Positions 52,964 through 61,510 are shown, counted from the stretch's first letter. The stretch: 64,000 bases of DNA from Chelatococcus sp. YT9 (GCF_018398315.1 NZ_JAHBRW010000001.1:248001-312000), one strand, 5' to 3'. Numbers and translations are program-made. The notes: generated from the letters alone by a model not told the origin.

Positions 52964-52998
52964 CTTATACGGCGTTTCGCATTACAGTTTGGCGACAG
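52964..52998 (-). promoter_or_regulatory. PhoB-type promoter (Pho box plus -10) for the ABC/MBL operon
   Basis: On the minus strand CTGTCGC-CAAA-CTGTAAT (52998 down to 52981) matches the 7+4+7 Pho box (CTGTCAT repeated) at 11 of 14 positions. Exactly 11 bp further lies TATAAG (52969-52964), the spacing of classical Pho promoters in which the box replaces the -35 element. The receptor start codon at 52936 is 27 bp beyond. The pattern is directly visible; regulation by PhoB is inferred. Confidence 0.7.
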
Positions 52999-53013
52999 TC
53001 ATCAACCTGTCAT
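52996..53013 (+). promoter_or_regulatory. Second Pho box, facing the oxidoreductase gene
   Basis: CAGTCAT-CAAC-CTGTCAT on the plus strand matches the Pho box at 13 of 14 positions and shares three bases with the opposite-strand box. No good -10 follows at 11 bp, so it may extend the PhoB array rather than drive the gene at 53265. The remaining gap 52937-53264 shows nothing else. Confidence 0.55.
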
Positions 53014-53264
53014 TCAGCCAAGGTGAGCGTGGGGATTGGCGCTGAAGCAGCCCGGTGATTGCCAACAACTAGCGGGTTTGCACAGCAGCCTCCAGACCAA
53101 TCGAGCGCAAAACCCGCATTGACGCGGACCGAATAGGCGGATGAGTGAGGCGGCCTTTGCGTTGCCCTGCCCGTCGTGCCATGGCAGAGCTAAACACGCA
53201 GGCCAACAAAGCATGTCGGTCCAACCGGTGCGGATCACGGCGTGCATGTACAAGGTGTAGACGC

Positions 53265-54623
53265 ATGGGAAGCGCCATGGGGAGTGCCATGACCACGGGC
53301 AAAGCTGATAAGCAAGGCGTCAACGCGGACCTCACGACGGATTTGGCGAAACGCCAGGCGGAGGGGCGGCCGGTACGTGTCGGCCTGATCGGTGCGGGCG
53401 AAATGGGGACGGATATCGTGACCCAGGTTTCGCTGATGCCCGGCATCGAGATCGCCGTTCTTGCCGAGATGCGGACCGACCATGCCTGGCATGCGCTCGA
53501 TGTCGCGGGCCTGTCCCACGACACGGCACGCGCCGCCGACAGCAAAGGCGCCGTGGAAGATGCCATCCGCGCCGGCCGTATGGCCATCACAGGGGACGGC
53601 TCGCTCGCCTGCACCGCCGACCAGGTTGACGTGATCATCGACGCAACCGGCAATCCCGGCGTCGGGGCCGAGCTCGCGATGACCGCCATGCGCCACGGCA
53701 AGCATGTCGTGATGATGAATGTGGAGGCCGACGTCACCGTGGGCGCGTCCCTGCGGCGCGCGGCCGAAGAGGCCGGCGTCCTCTATTCGCTCGGCGCCGG
53801 TGATGAACCCTCCGCCGCCATGGAACTCATCCGCTTCGCGCAGAGCCTCGGCTATCCCATCATCGCGGCGGGCAAGGGCAAGAACAATCCGCTCAAGTTC
53901 GACGCGAAGCCCGCCGAGTACATCGAGGAGGCCACACGCCGCAACATGAACCCGCGCATGCTCGTCGAATTCGTCGACGGCTCCAAGACGATGATCGAGA
54001 TGGCGGCCATCGCCAATGCCACCGGTCTTGTGCCCGACAAGCCGGGCATGCACGGTCCGGCAGCGACCGTGCCGGAACTTGCCAAGACACTGATCCCCAT
54101 TGAGGACGGCGGTGTCCTGTCGCGCACGGGCGTCGTCGACTACTCCGTCGGCAAGGGCGTCGCCCCCGGGGTGTTCGTCGTGGTGAAGGCTCCGCATCCG
54201 CGTATCCATGAGCGGATGCGGGACCTGAAGATGGGGGACGGTCCCTATTTCACCTTCATGCGCCCCTATCATCTCACGAGCCTCGAGGTGCCGCTGACGG
54301 CCGCCTCGCTGGTGCTGCATCATCAGCCCCACATGGTGCCGCTGGAGCGGCCAGTCGCGGAAGTCGGGGCGCTCGCCAAGGAGAACCTCGCCCCGGGCGT
54401 CACGCTCGGCAAGATCGGCGAGGATCACTACCGCGGCTGGATCACCACGGTCGCGGCCGCGCGCGAAGCCCGCCTTCTGCCTGTCGGGCTCGCAGAGCGC
54501 GCAGTCGTGACGCGGCCGATCCAGGCCGGAGACTATCTGACGTATGACAATTGCCGGCCGGACGAGACTATGGAGATCGTGAAGCTCCGCCGCCGTCAGG
54601 ATGAGCTGCTCGGCACGGGTTGA
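53265..54623 (+). CDS. NAD(P)-dependent oxidoreductase with C-terminal SAF domain (452 aa)
   Basis: Rossmann domain with VGLIGAGEMGTDIV near residue 30, VDVIIDATGNPGVGAELAM and HVVMMNVEADVTVG, similar to homoserine-dehydrogenase-like enzymes. The middle domain has GAGDEPSAAMELIRFAQSLG and AGKGKNNPLKFDAKP. The C-terminus (ENLAPGVTLGKIGEDHY to AERAVVTRPIQAGDYLTYDN) is a SAF domain. The start region holds a 12-bp tandem repeat encoding MGSAMGSAM; ATG at 53265 follows AAGGTG, but 53277 and 53289 are possible. The substrate is unknown. It diverges from the Pho-type operon. Confidence 0.85.
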   Translation: MGSAMGSAMTTGKADKQGVNADLTTDLAKRQAEGRPVRVGLIGAGEMGTDIVTQVSLMPGIEIAVLAEMRTDHAWHALDVAGLSHDTARAADSKGAVEDAIRAGRMAITGDGSLACTADQVDVIIDATGNPGVGAELAMTAMRHGKHVVMMNVEADVTVGASLRRAAEEAGVLYSLGAGDEPSAAMELIRFAQSLGYPIIAAGKGKNNPLKFDAKPAEYIEEATRRNMNPRMLVEFVDGSKTMIEMAAIANATGLVPDKPGMHGPAATVPELAKTLIPIEDGGVLSRTGVVDYSVGKGVAPGVFVVVKAPHPRIHERMRDLKMGDGPYFTFMRPYHLTSLEVPLTAASLVLHHQPHMVPLERPVAEVGALAKENLAPGVTLGKIGEDHYRGWITTVAAAREARLLPVGLAERAVVTRPIQAGDYLTYDNCRPDETMEIVKLRRRQDELLGTG

Positions 54624-54664
54624 CCCCCCTTCCGCGTCCCATCGCAAAAAAATCTCAGGTCCAT

Positions 54665-54693
54665 GGGATTAAGGGGCGAGGGCGCTTCGTATA
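54665..54693 (+). promoter_or_regulatory. Candidate ECF-type autoregulatory promoter
   Basis: GGGATT (54665) and CGTATA (54688) are 17 bp apart, the layout of ECF sigma promoters with a GGGA/GGAA -35 and a CGT-type -10. The predicted transcription start falls at or next to ATG 54700, which would make the sigma mRNA leaderless. Confidence 0.35.
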
Positions 54694-54699
54694 TGGGAC

Positions 54700-55299
54700 A
54701 TGACGCGCGATACCAACCGCATGAATGTCCTCGGTCTCCTCCCGGCGCTCCGGCGCTACGCCCGCGCTCTCACGCGCGACGCGGCGAGCGCCGAAGACCT
54801 CGTGCACGACACGTTGGTCAAGGCCTACGAAAAGAAGAGCAGCTTCCGCGCCGGTCGCAACCTGCGTACGTGGCTGTTCGCTATCCTGCACAACCATTTC
54901 GTCGACGGCGTCCGCAAGACCCGCGCCGACACCCTGCGCATCACCAGCGCCACCGAAGCGGCCGAGACAATCATGCCGCCAGTGCAGGAGCATTCCGTCC
55001 GTCTTGCGCAGGTCCGCCAAGCCTTCATGGCTTTGCCGGACGAGCAACGCATGGCGCTTCACCTCGTCGCCATCGAGGGCATGAGCTACCAGGAGGCCGC
55101 CACGACGCTCGGCATCCCTGTCGGCACGCTGATGTCGCGCCTCGGCCGAGCCCGAGCCACCCTGCGCGGTTTTGAGGAAGGCGAGCAGGCGGCTGACAAG
55201 ACCGTCCATTCGGAAGGCAAGGGCCCCACGGCTCCGGCAACGCCGGGACGCCCTGATCATCTGCGCGTAGTGGGAGGAACAGATGATTCGACCCATTGA
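54700..55299 (+). CDS. ECF-type RNA polymerase sigma factor (199 aa)
   Basis: Sigma-70 region 2 is visible as LLPALRRYARALTRDAASAE, DLVHDTLVKAYEKKSSFRAG and LRTWLFAILHNHFVDGVRK. Region 4 is FMALPDEQRMALHLVAIEGM followed by SYQEAATTLGIPVGTLMSRL. The C-terminal 35 residues are a non-conserved tail. It lacks a clear ribosome binding site. It overlaps the anti-sigma gene by 17 bp, the usual arrangement for a regulator pair. The stress signal is unknown. Confidence 0.92.
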   Translation: MTRDTNRMNVLGLLPALRRYARALTRDAASAEDLVHDTLVKAYEKKSSFRAGRNLRTWLFAILHNHFVDGVRKTRADTLRITSATEAAETIMPPVQEHSVRLAQVRQAFMALPDEQRMALHLVAIEGMSYQEAATTLGIPVGTLMSRLGRARATLRGFEEGEQAADKTVHSEGKGPTAPATPGRPDHLRVVGGTDDSTH

Positions 55300-56044
55300 C
55301 CCGATCACGACCTACGACCTTAACGCTTATGTGGACGGTCAGCTCGATATGCACCGCCGCATCGAGGTGGAGGATCATCTGGCGCGGCATCCGGAGGCTG
55401 CTGCGCGTGTGATGGCTGACATGCGCACCCGTGACGAGCTGCGTCTGGCCTTCGCGGAACATTCATCCCTTGCGCGGCCCCAAACCATGGAGACGGCTCG
55501 GCGGCTGGAGCGTGGCCTGGCGAGAGCGCGAGCACTGAGCCGCCTGCGTCGCTTCGCGACCGCGGCAGTGATCGCGGCCGCCGGCTGGATTGCTCACGCC
55601 GAGGTCACAGGCTCTTCGAGCACCGCCGCCCCCATACCCGCGGCCTTTGTGGATGATGCGGTCAAGGCCCATCGGATCGAAGCCGCGCGGATGGCTATGA
55701 CGGTCGCTCCGCCGACCGCGACCTATGATCCAGCCGCGATCCGCGCCTCGACGGCGCTCGCCATGCCTGTCCTGCCGGCTGGCTGGCGCGTGCTCGATAT
55801 CCAGATCCTTCCCGCCGCTGCCGGCTCGAGCGTCGAGATCGTTTTCGATGCCGAGGACCTCGGGCGTGTCTCACTCTTCGCGGCGCGTGCGGACAGCTTT
55901 GCCGTGGTCTCGCCGGCCGCGACACGGCGCAATGCGGAAACCGTCGCCTATTGGCAGATGGGCGACATGGCTTACGCGCTAACCGGCCCCGCCGACCGCG
56001 AGCTCGTCGCGGCGGCGCGGACGCTCGCCAACGCCCTTTATTGA
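55283..56044 (+). CDS. Membrane anti-sigma factor (253 aa)
   Basis: The N-terminal 85 residues form an anti-sigma helix bundle (YDLNAYVDGQLDMHRRIEVE, DHLARHPEAAARVMADMRTR) without a zinc HxxxCxxC motif. One membrane segment lies near residues 92-110 (FATAAVIAAAGWIAHAEV). The periplasmic part (about 115-253) contains LPAGWRVLDIQILPAAAGSS and likely senses the signal. It overlaps the sigma gene, and the Bax-inhibitor gene follows 23 bp later. Confidence 0.87.
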   Translation: MIRPIDPITTYDLNAYVDGQLDMHRRIEVEDHLARHPEAAARVMADMRTRDELRLAFAEHSSLARPQTMETARRLERGLARARALSRLRRFATAAVIAAAGWIAHAEVTGSSSTAAPIPAAFVDDAVKAHRIEAARMAMTVAPPTATYDPAAIRASTALAMPVLPAGWRVLDIQILPAAAGSSVEIVFDAEDLGRVSLFAARADSFAVVSPAATRRNAETVAYWQMGDMAYALTGPADRELVAAARTLANALY

Positions 56045-56067
56045 TTGGTTACCAGGAGACAACCGGA

Positions 56068-56784
56068 ATGAACCCCAATCCCGCATGGCAGACTGGCGCA
56101 GCCCGCGCCGGTGGTGCGATTTTCGACGAGGGCCTTCGGCAGCACATGCTGCGGGTCTACAACTACATGTGCCTCGGGCTCGTTCTCACGGGCATCGTGT
56201 CCTATGTGGTCGGGACAACACCCGCGCTCTACGTGCCGATCTTCCAGACCCCGCTCAAGTGGGTGGTGATGTTGGCACCGCTCGCCTTCGTGTTCTTCTT
56301 CTCCTTCCGCATCGAGAAGATGTCGGCAGCCTCAGCGCAAATGGCCTTCTGGGCCTTCTGCGCGGTGATGGGCCTGTCGCTGGCGTCAGTGTTCCTCGTG
56401 TTCACCGGCACGAGCATCGCCCGCACCTTCTTCATCACCGCCGCGATGTTCGGCGCGACGAGCCTCTATGGCTACACGACGAAGCGGGATCTCTCGCAGT
56501 TCGGTTCGTTCATGATCATGGGCCTTATCGGCGTGATCATCGCAAGCCTCGTGAACCTTTTCCTTGCGTCGAGCGCTCTGCAGTTCGCCATCTCGGTGAT
56601 TGGCGTGATCGTCTTCATAGGCCTGACCGCCTGGGACACGCAGTCGATCAAGGAGCGTTACGCCGAACATTTCAGCGATGAATCGCGGCAGAAGATGGCC
56701 GTTTTCGGCGCTTTCTCGCTCTACCTGAACTTCGTGAACCTCTTCCAGCTTCTGCTGCAGTTCACCGGGCAGCGTGAGGAATAA
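56068..56784 (+). CDS. Bax inhibitor-1/YccA family membrane protein (238 aa)
   Basis: Seven hydrophobic segments with the family pattern: LRQHMLRVYNYMCLGLVLTG, FAISVIGVIVFIGLTAWDTQ and SIKERYAEHF near the end. Members are inner-membrane proteins, some with calcium-leak activity. ATG at 56068 follows AGGAGA. It lies 23 bp behind the anti-sigma gene and may be in its regulon. A strong terminator follows. Confidence 0.92.
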   Translation: MNPNPAWQTGAARAGGAIFDEGLRQHMLRVYNYMCLGLVLTGIVSYVVGTTPALYVPIFQTPLKWVVMLAPLAFVFFFSFRIEKMSAASAQMAFWAFCAVMGLSLASVFLVFTGTSIARTFFITAAMFGATSLYGYTTKRDLSQFGSFMIMGLIGVIIASLVNLFLASSALQFAISVIGVIVFIGLTAWDTQSIKERYAEHFSDESRQKMAVFGAFSLYLNFVNLFQLLLQFTGQREE

Positions 56785-56876
56785 CGACAGGATCCCTGTG
56801 CGATGCCTCGGGATCGTCAAGATCCCGGGCTATCGTCGGGACTGCTTATCCAAATAGTGTCCTTCGGGATGTTGGG

Positions 56877-56903
56877 AGGCACCGCAAGTCCGGTGCCTTT
56901 TTT
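56877..56903 (+). terminator. Rho-independent terminator after the Bax-inhibitor gene
   Basis: AGGCACCG (56877-56884) pairs with CGGTGCCT (56891-56898) around a 6-nt loop, followed by a run of six T. It ends the sigma/anti-sigma/Bax-inhibitor transcript. Confidence 0.9.
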
Positions 56904-56941
56904 GTGGGCGCGCCACCGGCCGCGCCGGAGCACCCTTTTAG

Positions 56942-57631
56942 ATGCATGACCTAAGTCAGGTACCTCGCGACGAGCCCCGCCATCTGGGAAGACTGATCCC
57001 CGTTCCGACCGCCGCCAACGCGACCGCAGAACACGAACCTGTCCGCCTATCGGCTATCCTCAAGGATATCGCCGAGGATGCGTCGCGTGATCGCATTTCC
57101 CTGCGCGATCTTCTGACCATCGGACGAGATCGGGCCTTTGGTGCGCTGCTCTTCATCTTCGCCGTACCCAATGTCATGCCGGCACCGCCAGGCATGTCCG
57201 CGATCCTCGGCCTCCCGCTGCTGTTCCTCGCCGCGCAGCTCATGGTCGGCTATCCCCACCCCTGGCTGCCGAAGATCATCGCGGACAGGTCCATGAGGCG
57301 ACAGGATTTCGCAACCCTCATCAACAAGCTCGCGCCCTGGATCGCCCGTTCCGAGCGCTTGCTCAAGCCGCGCCTCAGCCTTCTTGCGATCACCGAACGC
57401 TTCATCGGCCTTGTCGCGCTCTGCCTTGCGATCATCCTGTTTCTGCCAATTCCGCTCGGAAACATGCTGCCCGCTCTGGCGATCTGCTTCTTTGCGCTCG
57501 GCATTCTGGAGCGTGACGGCATCGCCGTTCTGCTCGGCTATGCGACCACCATCGTGTCGGCCGTTGTGGTATCGGGGGTGCTCTATGCGCTCATCAAGAG
57601 CGCGCTCTTCATCCTGAGCAATGCGTTCTAA
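56942..57631 (+). CDS. exoD: Exopolysaccharide synthesis protein ExoD (229 aa)
   Basis: A membrane protein of the rhizobial ExoD family. Conserved features are ISLRDLLTIGRDRAFGALLF, IFAVPNVMPAPPGMSAILG and ICFFALGILERDGIAVLLGY, with about four membrane segments. Its molecular role is unsettled; in rhizobia it is needed for exopolysaccharide and alkali tolerance. The start ATG lies 39 bp behind the terminator of the previous gene, without a clear ribosome binding site. Confidence 0.9.
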   Translation: MHDLSQVPRDEPRHLGRLIPVPTAANATAEHEPVRLSAILKDIAEDASRDRISLRDLLTIGRDRAFGALLFIFAVPNVMPAPPGMSAILGLPLLFLAAQLMVGYPHPWLPKIIADRSMRRQDFATLINKLAPWIARSERLLKPRLSLLAITERFIGLVALCLAIILFLPIPLGNMLPALAICFFALGILERDGIAVLLGYATTIVSAVVVSGVLYALIKSALFILSNAF

Positions 57632-57700
57632 AGCAAATCCGATATGAGCGAACTCCGTCCAAGCTGCCTCTATCCGGCTCACCCAGGCAGGCATAAGAAA

Positions 57701-57728
57701 ACGGCGACCCGATGTGCCGGATCGCCGT
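57701..57728 (-). terminator. Terminator of the TerC-type gene
   Basis: ACGGCGA (57701-57707) pairs with TCGCCGT (57722-57728), with an inner CCG/CGG pair. On the minus strand it is followed by TTTTCTTATG. It lies 50 bp behind the TerC-type stop codon and can serve exoD from the other side. Confidence 0.75.
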
Positions 57729-57778
57729 AATGTGTATCGGAGGCCGCTCTGAGAAGCCTGACGCTTCCCAGACTTCGC

Positions 57779-58441
57779 TCAGGTTGCCGCCCCGTTGACC
57801 AGCGGCCAGACTTCGAGGGCACCGCGATAGATCATCTCGATCGCGACATAGAGGATGACGGCAAGGCCGACATAAGCGATCCAGCGGAAACGCTGCAGCA
57901 GATTGGCGATGAAGCTCGCGGCAATGCCCATCAGGGCGATCGACAGCGCAAGGCCAAAGACCAGCACGCCCGGATGCTCGCGGGCGGCGCCCGCCACGGC
58001 CAGCACGTTGTCAAGCGACATGGAGACGTCAGCGATGACGATCTGCCAAGCGGCCTGAGCGAATGTCTTGCGCGGCGCTCCGCCGGCGATGGCGCCGTCG
58101 GCGTTGAGATCTTTGTCGGCAAGCGCCTCGGCGGCAGCTTCCTCCTCAGCATGAGGGGTGCGAAGCTCGCGCCACATCTTCCAACAGACCCAGAGCAGCA
58201 GGATGCCGCCCGCCAGGAGAAGGCCAACGATCTGCAGGAGCTGAGTTGTCAAAGCCGCGAAGATGATACGCAAGACGGTCGCGGCGGCGATTCCGATAAG
58301 GATCGCCTTGGCACGCTGATCCTTGGGAAGGCCGGCGGCAGCCAGGCCGATCACGATGGCATTGTCGCCGGCCAGCACCAGGTCGATCATGATAACCTGG
58401 AGCAGTGCGGTAAGAGCTTCGCCCGTAAAGAACTCACTCAT
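57779..58441 (-). CDS. TerC family integral membrane protein (220 aa)
   Basis: Seven or so membrane segments with the family motifs VIMIDLVLAGDNAIVIGLAA and IVIADVSMSLDNVLAVAGAA, both placing acidic residues inside the membrane. Residues about 90-125 form an Ala/Glu/Asp-rich loop. Relatives export manganese or aid metal loading of secreted enzymes. ATG at 58441 follows GAGGA; a TTG one codon earlier is less likely. The 277-bp region upstream shows no riboswitch I can recognise. Confidence 0.9.
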   Translation of the reverse strand: MSEFFTGEALTALLQVIMIDLVLAGDNAIVIGLAAAGLPKDQRAKAILIGIAAATVLRIIFAALTTQLLQIVGLLLAGGILLLWVCWKMWRELRTPHAEEEAAAEALADKDLNADGAIAGGAPRKTFAQAAWQIVIADVSMSLDNVLAVAGAAREHPGVLVFGLALSIALMGIAASFIANLLQRFRWIAYVGLAVILYVAIEMIYRGALEVWPLVNGAAT

Positions 58442-58718
58442 CAATGGTTGTCCTCTTTCGCCTCGCTGGAAAGAGTAGCCAAGGATGATGACGGCATCGC
58501 CAGCCTGCGATCCTCAAAGCCGGGATGGGACAACCCAGCCCTCACTGCTTGATACGTCGCATGAGCTGATGACGAATGTCTCAGGCCACTCCGTTCCGAT
58601 GTCCAGTCCGACATCACAGTCCGTTGACGAACTGCCAGAGGGGCCCGGCCTGGTCGCGAAGCTTTAGCGCACCATGTGCCGACTCTCAAGGCCCGGGGAC
58701 GCTGATCCCGGAGCCGAA

Positions 58719-60014
58719 CTACCGGTTTTGACGCAAGGCATCCGCAGGCGCTTTGGTGAGAAGATCGCCGGTCGATTTCGTGGTATCGGCGAGGTTGTCG
58801 CCGAGCGATTGCATGTGGTTGCCGTAGTTGTCGCGTGTGTTGGGGTCGAGAATGGCAACCGGGGCTGAGATCACAAGCCCCGCCGCCGTCCCGACAGTCG
58901 CCGCCGCGCCCGCCGTCATGCCGATAATGTGGTCGCCGAGCCCGGAACGGGAATCGGTGATCGTCTGACCCGACGCGAGACGCTGGCCGATAAGCTGCAC
59001 AACCTCCGGGCTTTCGGCGAATTTTCCGTGATTGAGGCTATCGCCGCCTTTCAACTTCGTCAGGTCGAGCACGGTGAACTTATAGTCAGCGAATTCTTGC
59101 TTATAGGGGTCAACCTCCGGATTGACCGCGCCCAGGCGGTTGACATTGCCCCATACACGCCGGGAAACGGCAAGAGCCCTGTCGTCCTGCGAGACGAACA
59201 GGGTGAAATTGGGCCGGGGCTTGCCCATGTCCACCATCTGACTGCGGAAGACGTCGACATCGACGTCAGGCGCGGCCAGCATCACATTGCGGATCTTCGA
59301 CGGGATATGCCCGTTGCGAATGGCCATCTGCCTCAGTGCTTCAAGCGTGACCCAGTTGCCCATCGAATGCGCGAGGATCGATATTTCCCCGACGGCCGGA
59401 TCCCGCGCCAACCATTGCAGCAGATTTTCGAGCGCGTTACGCGAATAGTTGCTGCTCTCGCGGTCATAGCCGTAAGCGAGAATGCTGCCACGCGAAGGCC
59501 AGGTGAACAGGACCGGCGTCACGTCCATGTTGGAATCATGGATGATCTGGGCAAAGCGATACACCGCGTCTTCAAAACGGTTGTTGAAGCCGTGAATGAA
59601 GACGAGAACGCGCCGCTTGGGGGTCTTCTTCACCGCACGGCTGAACCAGGCGATGGCTTCTTTCTGCGTCAGCTGCTCAGCCTGCAGGGTCACGAAATCC
59701 GTGGCGGGATTCCCGGGCAGGCTGCGAGGCCACTGCACCTCACCCACCTTGCGGGCGTTCTCCGGCGGGATTGACACGGTGATTTCAGCGAAGGAGGCCA
59801 TCGTGCCCCGTTCACCCGTGAACATGGTGCCCGGATCATTGGCGGCCTGACGAGTCGTGGCAACGATCATCGAGACTTTGGAAGCGCCCGGCACCGTTTC
59901 AGCCACAGGCGCAAGCACGCCTCTCGGGGTCCCGCAGCCAGCCAGAATGACGGCGAGGCCAGCTGCGACGCACAGGCCTCGCAACACAGTGAATGCGTCC
60001 CGCCGTAGATGCAT
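58719..60014 (-). CDS. Alpha/beta hydrolase lipoprotein, DUF900 family (431 aa)
   Basis: ATG at 60014 gives a lipoprotein signal (FTVLRGLCVAAGLAVILAGC, lipobox LAGC). The hydrolase domain has VLVFIHGFNNRFEDAVYRFA, the nucleophile motif LAHSMGNWVTLEAL and VMLAAPDVDVDVF. It is probably attached to a membrane in the periplasm and acts as an esterase or lipase. The C-terminal 90 residues are a Gly/Ala helix (IIGMTAGAAATVGTAAGLVI). Start choice rests on the lipobox; no good ribosome binding site is seen. Confidence 0.87.
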   Translation of the reverse strand: MHLRRDAFTVLRGLCVAAGLAVILAGCGTPRGVLAPVAETVPGASKVSMIVATTRQAANDPGTMFTGERGTMASFAEITVSIPPENARKVGEVQWPRSLPGNPATDFVTLQAEQLTQKEAIAWFSRAVKKTPKRRVLVFIHGFNNRFEDAVYRFAQIIHDSNMDVTPVLFTWPSRGSILAYGYDRESSNYSRNALENLLQWLARDPAVGEISILAHSMGNWVTLEALRQMAIRNGHIPSKIRNVMLAAPDVDVDVFRSQMVDMGKPRPNFTLFVSQDDRALAVSRRVWGNVNRLGAVNPEVDPYKQEFADYKFTVLDLTKLKGGDSLNHGKFAESPEVVQLIGQRLASGQTITDSRSGLGDHIIGMTAGAAATVGTAAGLVISAPVAILDPNTRDNYGNHMQSLGDNLADTTKSTGDLLTKAPADALRQNR

Positions 60015-60272
60015 CGGTGCAGGCTGTCCGCCAACCTTTGCGCAAAGGAAGTCAGCTCGCTTCCGGGTCGACACGATGTTGGCAAGCCACATGACGGATC
60101 GCACTCCACTCGTCGCCGAACAACTCGCAGGTTGAGCTGTCGAGATCAAGCCGCAAAGCGGTGTGGCCTGCGTATCTTCGGAGATGTAGCATACATGCTG
60201 CAGGGAGAACGCGGGCGGACGCGACATGAAGCACCAGCCCATAAAGCACAACCCCGCATTGGAGATGGCCTC

Positions 60273-61337
60273 ATGAATTTTCAGCCTCATGCCAAAGACA
60301 CGCCGATGCCGGTGGTCGATCTCGCCATCGTGGAGGCCAATCTGAAGCGCATGCAGGCCTACTGTGACAAGCATGGACTGAAGCTCAGGCCGCATATCAA
60401 GACCCACAAGATGCCAGGCCTCGCCAAATGGCAGATGGAGCTCGGCGCTGTGGGCATCACCTGCCAGAAACTCGGCGAAGCCGAAATCATGATCGATGCC
60501 GGCATCACCGAGATCCTGATTTCCTATCCGCTGATCGGCCCGGTCAAAGCCGCGCGCCTTGCAGCCTTGGCGCGGAAGGCGAAGCTCGCGGTCGTGGCGG
60601 ACAATCCGCTCGCCATCGACACTGCCGCTGAGGCAGCGCGGGCCACTGGCGCGCCGATCGGTGTCCTCATCGAGTTCGAGAGCGGAGGGCAGCGCGCCGG
60701 CGTGAGCTCCCCCTCCGATGCGCTCGTTCTCGCGAAAAGGATCTCGGACGCGCCGGGCCTCACCTTCGGAGGCCTGATGACCTATCCGCTCGGCCCTGAG
60801 GCGGCCGGGTTCATCGCGAGCGCCAAATCGCTGTTTGCAGCCGAGGGCCTCGCGATCCCGGCCGTTTCAGCGGGCGGCACGCCGCGGGCCTTCCATGCCC
60901 ATGAGGTGCCGGGGGTCACGGAACTCCGGGTCGGCACATACATCTACAATGATCGCAACACCATGGACCAGGGGGCGGCGACTTTGGATGACTGCGCCCT
61001 CCATATCGAGGCAACCGTGGTGAGCCGACCCACCGCCGATCGCGCCATCATTGATGCGGGCTCCAAGACCCTCTCCAGTGACCTGACGCCGGGAGGGGCG
61101 GCGCGCGGCTATGGCCTGATGCGAGACTATCCCGAGGCTGTCATCGTCAAGCTCAACGAAGAACACGGTATCGTTGATCTCTCGGCGTGCACCGGACGTC
61201 CCGAGATTGGCGAGACGGTGCGTATTATTCCAAACCACGTCTGCGTGGTGGTGAACCTGCACGACGAGATTCTCATGACGCGGCCCGGAGCACCGGACGT
61301 CCTCATGCCGGTGGACGCACGGGGTCGGTCACGCTGA
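60273..61337 (+). CDS. D-threonine aldolase/D-serine dehydratase-like PLP enzyme (354 aa)
   Basis: Fold-type III PLP enzyme. LRPHIKTHKMPGLAKWQMEL holds the PLP lysine near residue 43; VTELRVGTYIYNDRNTMDQG and RIIPNHVCVVVNLHDEI (metal-binding His and Cys) follow the D-threonine aldolase/DSD1 pattern. It would cleave D-3-hydroxyamino acids or dehydrate D-serine. GGAGA lies upstream of the ATG at 60273. It diverges from the lipoprotein gene. Confidence 0.9.
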   Translation: MNFQPHAKDTPMPVVDLAIVEANLKRMQAYCDKHGLKLRPHIKTHKMPGLAKWQMELGAVGITCQKLGEAEIMIDAGITEILISYPLIGPVKAARLAALARKAKLAVVADNPLAIDTAAEAARATGAPIGVLIEFESGGQRAGVSSPSDALVLAKRISDAPGLTFGGLMTYPLGPEAAGFIASAKSLFAAEGLAIPAVSAGGTPRAFHAHEVPGVTELRVGTYIYNDRNTMDQGAATLDDCALHIEATVVSRPTADRAIIDAGSKTLSSDLTPGGAARGYGLMRDYPEAVIVKLNEEHGIVDLSACTGRPEIGETVRIIPNHVCVVVNLHDEILMTRPGAPDVLMPVDARGRSR

Positions 61338-61410
61338 TCGCTTGCCATTCCCCCGCTGTGGTGTCGCAGTCATTCTGATCGACCCCGGAAGCCATGTCCC
61401 TACCGATGAA

Positions 61411-61510
61411 CCCTCACCCTAATGGGAGAGGGAACGCTCACCATTCACTTCATGGCAAATTCACCTTTCCTCGCCGGGGTGAGGTCGGGCGCGCAGCGCC
61501 CGGGTGAGGG
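61411..61510. repeat. Nested TCTCCC/GGTGAG repeat element
   Basis: CCTCACCC-TAAT-GGGAGAGG and GGGGTGAGG, GGGTGAGGG blocks recur as in the element at 31881-31983. It fills the space between the two convergent genes at 61337 and 61631; no gene is seen there. Confidence 0.55.

Noticed and set aside
53235-54647. 470-residue minus-strand frame
   Set aside because: Antisense to the SAF-domain oxidoreductase; no motif and no ribosome binding site.
58442-58718. Manganese (yybP-ykoY) riboswitch upstream of the TerC-type gene
   Set aside because: Looked for because such riboswitches often precede this family; the conserved loops could not be found.
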